Of a stretch of DNA of 61,050 nt, positions 53,133 through 61,050 are shown one piece after another. The stretch covers positions 1 to 61,050 of the forward strand of contig CALUPY010000014.1 of assembly GCA_944322755.1 (NCBI GenBank). The letters run 5' to 3'. Below the pieces are notes generated by a model that was given only the letters and a program-made list of their open reading frames with translations, ran no database searches and was not told the DNA's origin. Both the position numbers and the translations under genes were made by a program. Position 1 is the stretch's first letter; each line of letters starts with the position of its first letter. Source of the DNA: Candidatus Gastranaerophilales bacterium. Its GTDB lineage: Bacteria; Cyanobacteriota; Vampirovibrionia; Gastranaerophilales; Gastranaerophilaceae.

Positions 53133-54261
53133 TTTCTTTACCTCTGCTAAGTTTTTCCATGATTTCTTTAATACTGAATTTTGAGAAAAATCCTTTGCTT
53201 TTTTTGCGCTCTATTATCTGTTCAACCCATTGGTTAATAATGAGATTTGCATCCGAGGGACCTGGTGCAGCCTCGGGATGGAACTGAACAGCTTCAATCT
53301 CAAGCTCCGGACATCTAAACCCTTCAAGAGTGTCATCATTCAGATTTTTGTAAGTGGCAATACAGTTTGACGGCAAAGTCGTTACGTCTGTCGCATAGCC
53401 GTGATTCTGTGAAGTGATGAAAACCTTGTTTGTTTCAAGGTTAATAACAGGGTGATTTGCGCCTCTGTGACCATATTTCAGTTTATAGGTCTTAGCACCA
53501 AGCACAATGGATAAAATCTGATACCCGAGACATATACCGTATAAAGGAACCTTGCCGATAAGTTCTTTAACAGTGTTTATTGTAGTTATGGCATCCTGCG
53601 GGTCTCCGGGACCGTTTGAAATAACCACCGCATCAAAATTCTGTTTCAATATTTCATCAGCCGAAACATCACCCGGATAAATAGTCAAATCACAGTCGTG
53701 TATCCTGAAATTGTCGATAATGCTTTTCTTTACTCCAACATCTATAAGACCTATCCTCGGGCCTTTTCCTGATAAGTGTTCAATATTTTTTCTCGAAACA
53801 TTGAGCGCAACATCCTTACTCATCGAATATTTTTTAAGCTGCTCTTTAAGTTCCTCTGTAATTTCACCGGTAGTTATAACGCAGTTCATTGCACCCGCTT
53901 CTCTTATAACCGTCGTCAATTCTCTTGTATCAACATCTGAAATCGCAACAATACCATTCTTTTTCAAATAATCACTTAAGGTAATCGAGCTTTTATAGTG
54001 GCTTTCTTTTTCACAGTAATTTTTTATCACAAATCCTGTTGCGTTCACTCTCGGGCATTCAAAATCGTCCTTATTCAATCCGTAGTTGCCGATTTCAGGA
54101 TAAGTCATTACAATAACCTGTTCAGCATAAGACGGATCTGTCAATATCTCCTGATAACCCGCCATTGAGGTATTAAAGCAAATTTCCCCAAACGATGTGC
54201 CATCTGCACCTATTGACATTCCTTCAAAAACCCTTCCATTGTCCAGTAGTAATTTTGCCAT
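53119..54261 (-). CDS. carA: Carbamoyl-phosphate synthase small subunit (glutaminase)
   Basis: CarA is the class I glutamine amidotransferase that feeds ammonia to CarB. The 380-residue protein starts MAKLLLDNGRVFEG and has the N-terminal domain with CFNTSMAGYQEILTDPSY. The glutaminase triad is seen as GICLGYQ (nucleophile cysteine) and HPEAAPGP (histidine and glutamate). The C-terminus has an added lysine-rich stretch beyond the catalytic domain. It begins immediately after the pyrF stop and overlaps carB by 14 bp. Confidence 0.97.
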   Translation of the reverse strand: MAKLLLDNGRVFEGMSIGADGTSFGEICFNTSMAGYQEILTDPSYAEQVIVMTYPEIGNYGLNKDDFECPRVNATGFVIKNYCEKESHYKSSITLSDYLKKNGIVAISDVDTRELTTVIREAGAMNCVITTGEITEELKEQLKKYSMSKDVALNVSRKNIEHLSGKGPRIGLIDVGVKKSIIDNFRIHDCDLTIYPGDVSADEILKQNFDAVVISNGPGDPQDAITTINTVKELIGKVPLYGICLGYQILSIVLGAKTYKLKYGHRGANHPVINLETNKVFITSQNHGYATDVTTLPSNCIATYKNLNDDTLEGFRCPELEIEAVQFHPEAAPGPSDANLIINQWVEQIIERKKSKGFFSKFSIKEIMEKLSRGKENAKK

Positions 54262-54996
54262 TTATATTACCTTTTCTATTTCATCATAAATCTTTTTCAT
54301 CGCATCCAGCCTGTTCTCCGCTGCCGTGACAGCACGTCCTATAACAAGCCAATCCGCACCTTGTTCAATTGCATAAGCGGGTGTTGCCGGTCTTTTCTGG
54401 TCGCCTTTCACTGACCACTCGGGACGAATACCCGGACATAAAACTTTAAAGTCATTGCCGCATACTTCTTTTATTCTCTTTGCTTCGTTAACGGAAGCCA
54501 CAACTCCTGTCATGCCGCTGTCTTTAGCAAGTTTAGCCAGCGTTGCGACATAATCAAGCGAATTAAAGGGAATTTTTAGCTGATTATTCAAAACATCATC
54601 ATTTATACTTGTAAGTACCGTAACAGCCAATATAACCGGCATCTGCGCCCCGATTTCCGCTGCAGCAGCTTGTGCACCTTCAACAGACTGCCTCATCATT
54701 TCAGCACCGCCGAGTGCATGGAGGTTATAGAAGCTTGCACCGCTTCTTACAATGTTTTCTGACGCTTTTTTTACGGTGTTTGGAATATCAAGAAGCTTTA
54801 CATCAAAGAAAAACTTTGCACCGATATCTTTCATGAACTCAAATACTTCACCGCCATTAGCCGTGTAAAACTGTAATCCCACCTTAAACACGCCAACATA
54901 GTCTTTGAGTTCCGTTATGAGTTCTTTTGCCTGTCGTACTGTATCAACATCGAGCGCAAGAACGATTTTTTCTTTGATTTTAGGGTTAATTGTCAT
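54262..54996 (-). CDS. pyrF: Orotidine-5'-phosphate decarboxylase
   Basis: PyrF decarboxylates OMP to UMP, the last step of the pathway. The 244-residue beta/alpha-barrel protein has the start IVLALDVDTVRQAKEL, the catalytic FFDVKLLDIPNTVKKA (the DxKxxDIPNT motif with the lysine), VTVLTS and the phosphate-binding PGIRPEW with DWLVIGRAVT. It is the group 1 bacterial type. It overlaps the upstream pyrC gene by 11 bp and abuts carA. Confidence 0.96.
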   Translation of the reverse strand: MTINPKIKEKIVLALDVDTVRQAKELITELKDYVGVFKVGLQFYTANGGEVFEFMKDIGAKFFFDVKLLDIPNTVKKASENIVRSGASFYNLHALGGAEMMRQSVEGAQAAAAEIGAQMPVILAVTVLTSINDDVLNNQLKIPFNSLDYVATLAKLAKDSGMTGVVASVNEAKRIKEVCGNDFKVLCPGIRPEWSVKGDQKRPATPAYAIEQGADWLVIGRAVTAAENRLDAMKKIYDEIEKVI

Positions 54997-56191
54997 AAAT
55001 TTTATCCTTTATTACTGTCTTAATCACTTTTCCCTGCAATTTCATACCTGTATACGGAGATATTTTGCATTTTGTTTTAAATTTTTCAGGGTCGACAACC
55101 CACTCACAATCAGGGTCAATCACAGCAAAGTAAGCAGGAAATGCCTGCTGAATATGTCCAAAATTATGAAGGTTGAGGATTTTAGCAGGATTCACAGACA
55201 TCTTTTTCACAAGATGAGCAAGGGTCATATAACCTGTTTTCACAAGCTTTGTATAGGCAAGCGAAAATGCCGTCTCAAACCCTGTAATTCCCATTGGCGC
55301 AATATCAAAAGGCATAGTCTTTTCCTCGAAAGTATGCGGCGCATGGTCTGTTGCTATAACGTCTATTACATCCTCAACAAGGCCGTCTTTCACTGCTTTG
55401 ACATCATCTTTCGATCGAAGCGGCGGATTCATTTTGAATCTTGCTTCATTATTCACTATATCGTCCTTTGAAAGTGTGAAATAATGAGGGGCTGTCTCGC
55501 AGGTAACATTCCAGCCGTCTTCTTTCGCTTCTGCAATTAGCTCAAGCGATTCTCTTGTTGATATATGAGCAAAATGCAGCCGCCCGTCAGTTTCTTTTAC
55601 TGCTTCAAGTTCTCTTTTTACAGCCTCATACTCGGAACCGTTGTCATAAGGGGATTTTGAACTGTCTTCTGCGTGGGAAATTATAAGAACATCCTTATCT
55701 TGAGCCTTTTTCAAAGCTTCTTTTAATACTTCCATATCTTCAACCGGCTTTCCGTCGTTTGAAAAAGCAATTGCCCCGAAAGCCTTAAGTCCGTAAAAAT
55801 CTGTAAGTTCCTTGGAAGTAAGATTTTTTGTTACTGCGCATACCGGATAAACACCTATTTTTCCGTTTTTATTTTTTATATATTTAAGAATTTCTGTATT
55901 ATCATTTACCGGCATAGTGTTTGCCATAGGGCAAATTGCAGCATAACCGCCAGCTATTGCCGATTCAACACCGGTGTCGATTGTTTCTTTATCCTCAAAT
56001 CCTGGTTCTCTTAAATGACAGTGCATTTCAACAAATGCCGGCACAATTATTTTTCCGGTCAAATCTATTGTTTCTTCTTTTGCCTTGATTTCCGGCGCAA
56101 TATCCATTATCAGACCGTCGCTTGTTCTGATATCATAAATACCGTTTAAATTGTTTTCCGGACTAATTACTTTTGCGCCTTTAAAAATCAT
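54986..56191 (-). CDS. pyrC: Dihydroorotase
   Basis: PyrC cyclises carbamoyl aspartate to dihydroorotate. The 401-residue amidohydrolase is the long class I type found in many bacteria. The metal-binding HxH is seen as EMHCHLREPGFEDKET, with NTMPVNDN, the metal or catalytic residues in AHIST and ETAPHYFTL, and VIATDHAPHT. An N-terminal small beta domain precedes the barrel. It overlaps pyrB by four bases (ATGA) and pyrF by 11 bp. Confidence 0.95.
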   Translation of the reverse strand: MIFKGAKVISPENNLNGIYDIRTSDGLIMDIAPEIKAKEETIDLTGKIIVPAFVEMHCHLREPGFEDKETIDTGVESAIAGGYAAICPMANTMPVNDNTEILKYIKNKNGKIGVYPVCAVTKNLTSKELTDFYGLKAFGAIAFSNDGKPVEDMEVLKEALKKAQDKDVLIISHAEDSSKSPYDNGSEYEAVKRELEAVKETDGRLHFAHISTRESLELIAEAKEDGWNVTCETAPHYFTLSKDDIVNNEARFKMNPPLRSKDDVKAVKDGLVEDVIDVIATDHAPHTFEEKTMPFDIAPMGITGFETAFSLAYTKLVKTGYMTLAHLVKKMSVNPAKILNLHNFGHIQQAFPAYFAVIDPDCEWVVDPEKFKTKCKISPYTGMKLQGKVIKTVIKDKIYDN

Positions 56192-57114
56192 TCGTCTTTT
56201 TCTCCAAACATTTTATTCAACACTGCCATCCTGACAAAAAGCCCGTTTCTTGCCTGTTCAAGAATTGTCACGCCTTTTGTTGAATCCAGCAGCTCCGACG
56301 TAATCTCGACCTCTCTGTTCACGGGTCCGGGGTGCATAAGAACAGCATTCGGAGCATATTTATTCAGAATTTCAGAAGATAGTTTGTATTTGTCGGAATA
56401 GTTGCCGCACTTTTTAACCGTTTCACTATCCAGTCTTTCGTTTTGAACCCTTAACAGCATTACAACATCAGCACCGGATATTGCTTCTTCCAGATTGTCA
56501 TGCCAGATAACATTAAATTTCTCAGGATTTTCGGGCATAAAGTATTCAGGTGCGCAAAAATGCACCTCCGCCCCAAATTTTTTAAGCAAAGCAAGGTTTG
56601 ATTTTGCAACACGGGAATGTGCAACATCTCCGGCAATTACAATCTTTTTCCCCTCAACACTTCCGATTTTTTCAAGCATTGTCATGTAATCCAGAAGTGC
56701 CTGAGTCGGATGTGCACAGTTTCCGTCTCCTGCGTTTACAAATTTCAGAGGATATGAAATATTTTCAAGTATCCTGTCAATGATTTTATTTTCACTGTGT
56801 CTTAAAATTACTGCATCAACACCTATGAAATAAAGATTTTCAAAAGTATCTTTTATACTTTCGCCCTTAGAAAAAGAACTTGCTCCTATGTCAAAATTCA
56901 AAACATGCATTTTGAGCTTTTTTGCTGCAAGTTCAAATGAACAATGCGTTCTTGTAGAATTTTCAAAAAACATAAGACAAGCGGTTTTTCCTTTTGCACT
57001 TGAGGTAATTGTGTCCTTTTTAAAAGCCTGTGCCGTAGAAATTATATCCGAAATTTCCTCTGTTGAAAGCCTTTCGATATCTATTAAATGATTAAACACC
57101 TGCTTTAACCTCAC
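56188..57114 (-). CDS. pyrB: Aspartate carbamoyltransferase catalytic subunit
   Basis: PyrB condenses carbamoyl phosphate with aspartate. The 308-residue protein has the carbamoyl-phosphate site FFENSTRTHCSFELAAKKL (STRT motif; the usual second arginine is histidine, as in several Gram-positive-type enzymes), HPTQALLDYMTM and HPGPVNREVEI. The start is GTG 57114, and an in-frame GTG at 57099 is an alternative. Both overlap the pyrE end. No pyrI regulatory gene is present, so it is probably a trimer without allosteric chains. Confidence 0.95.
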   Translation of the reverse strand: MRLKQVFNHLIDIERLSTEEISDIISTAQAFKKDTITSSAKGKTACLMFFENSTRTHCSFELAAKKLKMHVLNFDIGASSFSKGESIKDTFENLYFIGVDAVILRHSENKIIDRILENISYPLKFVNAGDGNCAHPTQALLDYMTMLEKIGSVEGKKIVIAGDVAHSRVAKSNLALLKKFGAEVHFCAPEYFMPENPEKFNVIWHDNLEEAISGADVVMLLRVQNERLDSETVKKCGNYSDKYKLSSEILNKYAPNAVLMHPGPVNREVEITSELLDSTKGVTILEQARNGLFVRMAVLNKMFGEKDE

Positions 57115-57676
57115 GGCTTCCGGGTTTTACAAGAGGCAGACCCTGTTTGCAGAGCGGGCAGTTTTCCGGTTCGTAGGTGACAGGCTCGATTTGCATAAGA
57201 GATTTTATATTCAATCCGGTCTTCCCGCAAGTTCTGTCTACGATACAACCAACTGCTGCAACTTCAACTCCGTATTCTTTTGTCGCTTCAATAGTTTCTT
57301 TAATAGTTTTTGCGGTAGTAATTACATCCTCAATAATTACTATTTTTTCGCCTTTTGAAAGCTGGTAGCCGCGTCTTAGCTGCATTACACCGTCTTTTCG
57401 TTCAACAAACAAATTTCTTTTGCCTGACTGTTTAGCGGTTTCATATCCAATTATCAATGCCCCGATAGCCGGTGCAACAATTGTATCAAACTCCACCTCC
57501 TTCAAAGTTTCAGCAAGTTTTTTTGCAATTTTTTCAACTATATCCGGATACTGGTACAATTTTGCACACTGAAAATAAATATCGGAGTGCAGACCTGATG
57601 TCAGACAGAAATGCCCATGCAGCACGCCTTCTGTTTTTTCAAGCAATTCCAAAACTTCATTTGACATATTATTCAC
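57092..57676 (-). CDS. pyrE: Orotate phosphoribosyltransferase
   Basis: PyrE joins orotate and PRPP to give OMP. The 194-residue protein has the PRPP-binding signature as IVIIEDVITTAKTIKET. The N-terminal part (GHFCLTSGLHSDIYFQCAK) and VERKDGVMQLRRGYQL fit the family. A CxxC-like pair in the tail (ENCPLCKQGLPLVKPGSRE) is seen in some bacterial members. It overlaps pyrD by eight bases and pyrB by up to 23 bases. Confidence 0.94.
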   Translation of the reverse strand: MNNMSNEVLELLEKTEGVLHGHFCLTSGLHSDIYFQCAKLYQYPDIVEKIAKKLAETLKEVEFDTIVAPAIGALIIGYETAKQSGKRNLFVERKDGVMQLRRGYQLSKGEKIVIIEDVITTAKTIKETIEATKEYGVEVAAVGCIVDRTCGKTGLNIKSLMQIEPVTYEPENCPLCKQGLPLVKPGSREVKAGV

Positions 57677-58589
57677 CTCTTAACTTTTCTTTCAATTCAT
57701 CTAAAGACTGAAAACCATTGGTTTCCATAAAACCTTTAAGCTCGTTAACAAGCCGTTCACTGATATCCGGATGGGTAAAATTCGCAGTTCCTATTTGCAC
57801 CGCCTCAGCCCCGACGGCAAAAAATTCAAATACATCTTCCAGACTGTAAATTCCGCCTATTCCTATTACAGGAATATCAAGAATTTTCGATATCCGGTTT
57901 ACGACCCCAAGGGCAATCGGTTTTACAGCCTTGCCCGACAATCCGCCCTGTACAGTTTCCTTTTGAAACTTACCATTAATGTAACGGACTTTTATACTCA
58001 AGCCTTTTACTGTATTTATTGCAGATACTGCATCTGCTCCTGCCTCTTGTGCTGCAAGTGCTATTTTTTCAACTGATGTAACATTGGGAGTAAGCTTGAC
58101 TATCAAACATCCTGAAAAAACAGCCCTCACCTGTGAAACAAGACTTTTCAAAACTTTTTCATCCGTTCCGAACTCAAGACAACCTGATTTTACATTGGGA
58201 CATGAAACATTTAATTCCACGGCATTTATTTTATTTTCTTCACAGATTTGTGCAAGTTTTACATACTCGTCAATGCTTGCACCTGCGAGATTTACAATAA
58301 AATTCACATTACCTTTTATCAAAAAAGGAAGTTTTTCTTCAATAAATTTTTTAACTCCGACATTTTCAAGTCCGATAGAATTAATCATACCGCCATATGT
58401 CTCGCAAATCCGCTGCCAATCGTTGCCCGGTCTTGGTTCTAAGGATATAGCTTTTGTGACGATACCACCCAAAGACGCAACATCTACGAACCTTGCGTAT
58501 TCAAAATTATAGCCGAAAGTACCGGAGGCGGTTAATATAGGATTTTTCAGTTTCAATTTACCTTTATTTACGCTCAAATCTACTGCCAT
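57669..58589 (-). CDS. pyrD: Dihydroorotate dehydrogenase, class 1B catalytic subunit
   Basis: PyrD oxidises dihydroorotate to orotate with FMN. The 306-residue protein starts VDLSVNKGKLKLKNPILTASGTFGYNFE. The catalytic cysteine lies in VELNVSCPNVKSGCLEFG, and the FMN-binding GIGGIYSLEDVFEFFAVGAEAVQIGTA is near the C-terminus. This is the class 1B type, which passes electrons to a PyrK partner and on to NAD. The pyrK gene lies immediately upstream with a 10-bp overlap. Confidence 0.95.
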   Translation of the reverse strand: MAVDLSVNKGKLKLKNPILTASGTFGYNFEYARFVDVASLGGIVTKAISLEPRPGNDWQRICETYGGMINSIGLENVGVKKFIEEKLPFLIKGNVNFIVNLAGASIDEYVKLAQICEENKINAVELNVSCPNVKSGCLEFGTDEKVLKSLVSQVRAVFSGCLIVKLTPNVTSVEKIALAAQEAGADAVSAINTVKGLSIKVRYINGKFQKETVQGGLSGKAVKPIALGVVNRISKILDIPVIGIGGIYSLEDVFEFFAVGAEAVQIGTANFTHPDISERLVNELKGFMETNGFQSLDELKEKLRGE

Positions 58590-59356
58590 AAAACTTCGTC
58601 TCCTCTAAATACCGGCCCGTCCTGACAAACAGAAGCGTTAACAGTCGTTCCGTTTTTCTTTAACTTTATTACACATCCCCGACAAACACCGATAGAGCAT
58701 GCCATAACTTTTTCAAGCGCAACAAAAGACGATATGCTATGCCTTTGTGCGATTTCCGTTATTGTTTTTAAAACGATATGCGGTCCGCAAGAATAAATAA
58801 CATCAGGTTTGTATGAAATAATCTCTTGTTCAACATAGTCGAGAATACTGCCTTTTAGCCCTAAAGACCCGTCGTTTGTTGCAATTTCATCGAATGACAT
58901 ACAGGAAGGAACTTCATCTTTTGTCATAAAACCAACGATTAATCTGTTGTCTCCTCCCGCTTTCTCTATCTCTTTTTTCAGGTAATAGACAGGTGCAACG
59001 CCTACACCGGCTCCGATTAACAAAGATTTCTTGTCTTTATCAAATTTAAATCCGTTACCTAAAGCACCAAGAAAATCAATTGTATCACCAATTTTCAAAC
59101 CCGCCATATATTCCGTGCCGCTTCCTTTTTTCTTGAACAAAACCCCTATTTCATTATTTTCAAGACTTGCTATACTAAACGGACGGCGCAAAGTATGATT
59201 TGGACACAATATAGAAACAAACTGACCGGGCTTCGACTCGAACAGAGATTCCGGTTTAAATTTTATATAATACAGAGTTTTGGATACCTGTGATATCTCT
59301 GTAATTTTTGCTTTATGTAACTTTTTCTGTTTTGGAACGACCATTATTTTCTCCAT
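58580..59356 (-). CDS. pyrK: Dihydroorotate dehydrogenase electron-transfer subunit PyrK
   Basis: PyrK carries FAD and a 2Fe-2S cluster and links PyrD to NAD. The protein has up to 258 residues. The FAD region reads RRPFSIAS, the NAD region GAGVGVAPVYYL, and the cluster cysteines are in MACSIGVCRGCVIKL followed by SVCQDGPVF. The ATG at 59356 gives MEKIMVV. A second ATG at 59344, six bases after GGAG, may be the real start. It is the first gene of the operon and follows a terminator-like hairpin, so attenuation is plausible. Confidence 0.93.
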   Translation of the reverse strand: MEKIMVVPKQKKLHKAKITEISQVSKTLYYIKFKPESLFESKPGQFVSILCPNHTLRRPFSIASLENNEIGVLFKKKGSGTEYMAGLKIGDTIDFLGALGNGFKFDKDKKSLLIGAGVGVAPVYYLKKEIEKAGGDNRLIVGFMTKDEVPSCMSFDEIATNDGSLGLKGSILDYVEQEIISYKPDVIYSCGPHIVLKTITEIAQRHSISSFVALEKVMACSIGVCRGCVIKLKKNGTTVNASVCQDGPVFRGDEVLWQ

Positions 59357-59376
59357 TAATGCTGTAAAACAAGTAC

Positions 59377-59406
59377 AAAAAAGGAAAAAGCAAACACTTT
59401 TTCCTT
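59377..59406 (-). promoter_or_regulatory. Hairpin terminator in the pyr operon leader (possible attenuator)
   Basis: AAGGAAAAAG pairs perfectly with CTTTTTCCTT over six bases. On the minus strand the hairpin is followed by TTTTTT. It lies 21 bp before the pyrK ATG and about 210 bp after the neighbouring gene's stop. It either ends that gene or regulates pyr transcription. An upstream stem GCCGT/ACGGC (59479-59510) after a TATTAT box fits a leader RNA. Confidence 0.5.
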
Positions 59407-59613
59407 ATTTAGCACATAAATTTAATTTTTCAAATTTTTTCCAAATCATTTAAACACCACTTTATTTAATCTATCATTGCCGTTAGAACTTCCGCTGACA
59501 GCTAGACGGCATAATATTTTTTATCACGAATTTTTTCAGACAATTTTTAAACATTATACATTAAATTGATATTATATGTGTTAAAAAAATTTTATAATGT
59601 TACAAGAATTTAA
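59407..59613. other. Probable pyr operon leader and promoter
   Basis: The gap contains the imperfect stem GCCGT (59479-59483)/ACGGC (59506-59510). On the minus strand, TATTAT (59512-59517) lies just before it as a possible -10 box. No gene is visible. Confidence 0.4.
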
Positions 59614-60846
59614 TTATGATTTTTTAAAAGATGTCTTGATATGACCAATATTTTCCAATCCAGGCTTCACAAATTTGTTAATAATATATTCATGAACAAA
59701 TTTATCAATAGGAACAGCCAGACATCCCAGCGTAATAAAACCTCCTGCTGTTTTTAGCCAGCCGATTTTCATTTCATTAAATTTCAACAGCTTCCTTAAT
59801 GTTTCTGTTGATCTGCTGACTATTTTCACAAACTCAAAAATCTCTTGTTTTGCTTCGGAAGCCAGTGTCAAAGATTTTAACATCTCGGAACTTGCTTTTT
59901 TGTCTTTCATCAATACCTTTAAATTCAGTCTTACATCTTCACCTTCAAAATGTTTTAGTATATTTTCAGCATATTTCTGATACATCGGATTTTGAGAGTT
60001 TAAAAGTTTTTTAAGAATTAAGGCCGGATTGTTCTCTATAAATTTTTCAGCCTTTTCATCTATCCGTTTAGTGGAATTTTTGTAATATTTTAAAGCCTGT
60101 TTTCCGAGTTTCGAAATATCTTGCGCATTTCCGTTTTCTAAAATTTGTTGAATATCATAAAACATCTTAGCCCTGCTTTCGAGAAAAGCAGCAACATTCT
60201 CTCTTTTTGAAGTTGCAGAGGCAACAGGTTTGCTTGAATGTCCGAAAAATCGTATTATTTTACTTTTTACACTTTCAACACTCAATGAATATCTTGTTTC
60301 ATTTAAATGCTGCTCAAAGCCTTCATCGAGCACTTTCGCTCTTACTCTGTCAAAATTGGTTTTTGTAAATTTATCTTTGTCAAAATCATCAACCAACTTT
60401 TTATACAATTCTTCCTGTGCAGACGCTGTCAAATTAGTACCATCAAATTTTTTGAAATATCCGGTAAGATTTTGTCCGATTTTTATTGCGGCAGTTGGAA
60501 GGAGCACACTCGCAAGCCCTTGAAACGCTGCTTCTTCAACAGCAGTAGTTATAGATGCGCTTGAATAATTTCCCTCTTTGCCTCTTGAATATTTGTCATA
60601 AATATCAGCCCCAAGATACATCAATGCTGGAATCCATAATAACAGCTCGGCTGTTTTGCCCCAGCCCGGCATTGCAGAAAGAGCAACACCTATCTCATTT
60701 GAATACCCAAGCCCGCGTAACGGAAACTTTATCAATGGATCCGACGGATTTTGAATAAGTTCCTTAACCTCCTCGTCATGACTTTTCGGTTTTTTCCAGG
60801 CAATTCTGGGCTGAATATTTGAAAATACTGAGTTTATTTTTTCCAA
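59614..60846 (-). CDS. Lineage-specific membrane-associated hypothetical protein
   Basis: I do not recognise a function. The 410-residue protein begins MEKINSVFSNIQPRIAWKKP. It has a hydrophobic segment near residues 65-80 (LLLWIPALMYLGADIY), another around 110-125 (GLASVLLPTAAIKIG) and one near the C-terminus (TAGGFITLGCLAVPI). The rest is charged and helical, with KKFDGTNLTAS and EDVRLNLKVLMKDKKAS segments. The layout suggests a peripheral or integral inner-membrane scaffold with a cytoplasmic helical body. It lies upstream of the pyr operon on the same strand, 257 bp away, and may not be co-transcribed. Confidence 0.65.
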   Translation of the reverse strand: MEKINSVFSNIQPRIAWKKPKSHDEEVKELIQNPSDPLIKFPLRGLGYSNEIGVALSAMPGWGKTAELLLWIPALMYLGADIYDKYSRGKEGNYSSASITTAVEEAAFQGLASVLLPTAAIKIGQNLTGYFKKFDGTNLTASAQEELYKKLVDDFDKDKFTKTNFDRVRAKVLDEGFEQHLNETRYSLSVESVKSKIIRFFGHSSKPVASATSKRENVAAFLESRAKMFYDIQQILENGNAQDISKLGKQALKYYKNSTKRIDEKAEKFIENNPALILKKLLNSQNPMYQKYAENILKHFEGEDVRLNLKVLMKDKKASSEMLKSLTLASEAKQEIFEFVKIVSRSTETLRKLLKFNEMKIGWLKTAGGFITLGCLAVPIDKFVHEYIINKFVKPGLENIGHIKTSFKKS

Positions 60847-60961
60847 CGCTCTTCTTCCTTATTTTATAGCTCTCAATAATATAAAGAAATATCTAAATTA
60901 TAAAATTTGCGATACTTTTGTTTATTGTATTACAAATTTATACAAAAATTTACAACCGCAA

Positions 60962-61015
60962 CGAGAAGGCGGCCGTACGGTAGGAGCCGGAGTAGTAGAT
61001 AAAATACTCGCATAA
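60962..61015 (+). pseudogene. tuf: Isolated 3' end of an EF-Tu gene
   Basis: The 17 codons REGGRTVGAGVVDKILA and the following TAA match the extreme C-terminus of elongation factor Tu. Immediately upstream the frame reads LQPQ instead of the expected RFAIREGG, so the match breaks abruptly at 60962. It is a fragment without the rest of the gene. It may be the trace of recombination, or of an element that inserted at the 3' end of tuf. The intact gene must be elsewhere. Confidence 0.6.
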
Positions 61016-61050
61016 TTAATATAGCAAAACAATATACAAAACCCCGGACT

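Overview
The window is AT-rich chromosomal DNA from a Gram-negative-type bacterium. My best guess is the gut Melainabacteria/Vampirovibrionia (Candidatus Gastranaerophilales). This is an inference from several signs: a Kdo (LPS) gene pair, flagellar-type export genes, DUF1858 and OPA transporter genes, a compact pyr operon, and lineage-type hypothetical proteins that open with MQV and carry an SFKA/SFKG motif. I see no rRNA, complete tRNA, CRISPR array or insertion sequence.

Bases 1 to about 12,300 are an accessory island, more AT-rich than the rest. It holds the C-terminal end of a tyrosine integrase, a DNA methyltransferase/PD-(D/E)xK nuclease pair behind an 18-bp palindrome, and a HEPN-zinc ribbon gene split by one TA repeat unit. 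Next comes a tRNA 3'-end fragment (5282-5301) with flanking GGGACTAA repeats and a terminator, which I read as an attachment site. Beyond it lie two decayed genes (a type I methylase N-terminus and an AAA/DUF4143 ATPase) and an intact two-gene operon of an RpoD-like sigma factor coupled to a RecQ-like helicase. The sigma/helicase pair is the best candidate for an undescribed system.

From 12,450 to 29,000 the content is mostly core: kdsC/kdsD, speE, an OPA transporter, a DUF1858 protein, an APC permease with glyQ, spmA/spmB, an amino-acid-binding lipoprotein, a helical-repeat protein, a Ski2-like helicase and eno. There is also a 47-codon gene with its own terminator and a hairpin-rich non-coding stretch at 24.7-25.0 kb.

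From 29,100 to 36,250 is fliF-X-fliH-flhA-fliI. X sits where fliG belongs but does not read as a normal FliG. Then follow a CHASE2-GGDEF cyclase, a probable promoter-driven structured RNA (38490-38660), trpS, pheS, a secreted GH13 enzyme, a class A penicillin-binding protein, accC and a large repetitive envelope protein. Three copies of a roughly 165-bp intergenic repeat lie downstream of fliI, pheS and the PBP gene, and a 71-bp inverted repeat lies before accC.

From 49,900 to 59,350 is a complete leftward UMP-biosynthesis operon, pyrK-pyrD-pyrE-pyrB-pyrC-pyrF-carA-carB, with a terminator-like hairpin in its leader. The window ends with a lineage-type membrane protein and an isolated 17-codon copy of the 3' end of an EF-Tu gene.
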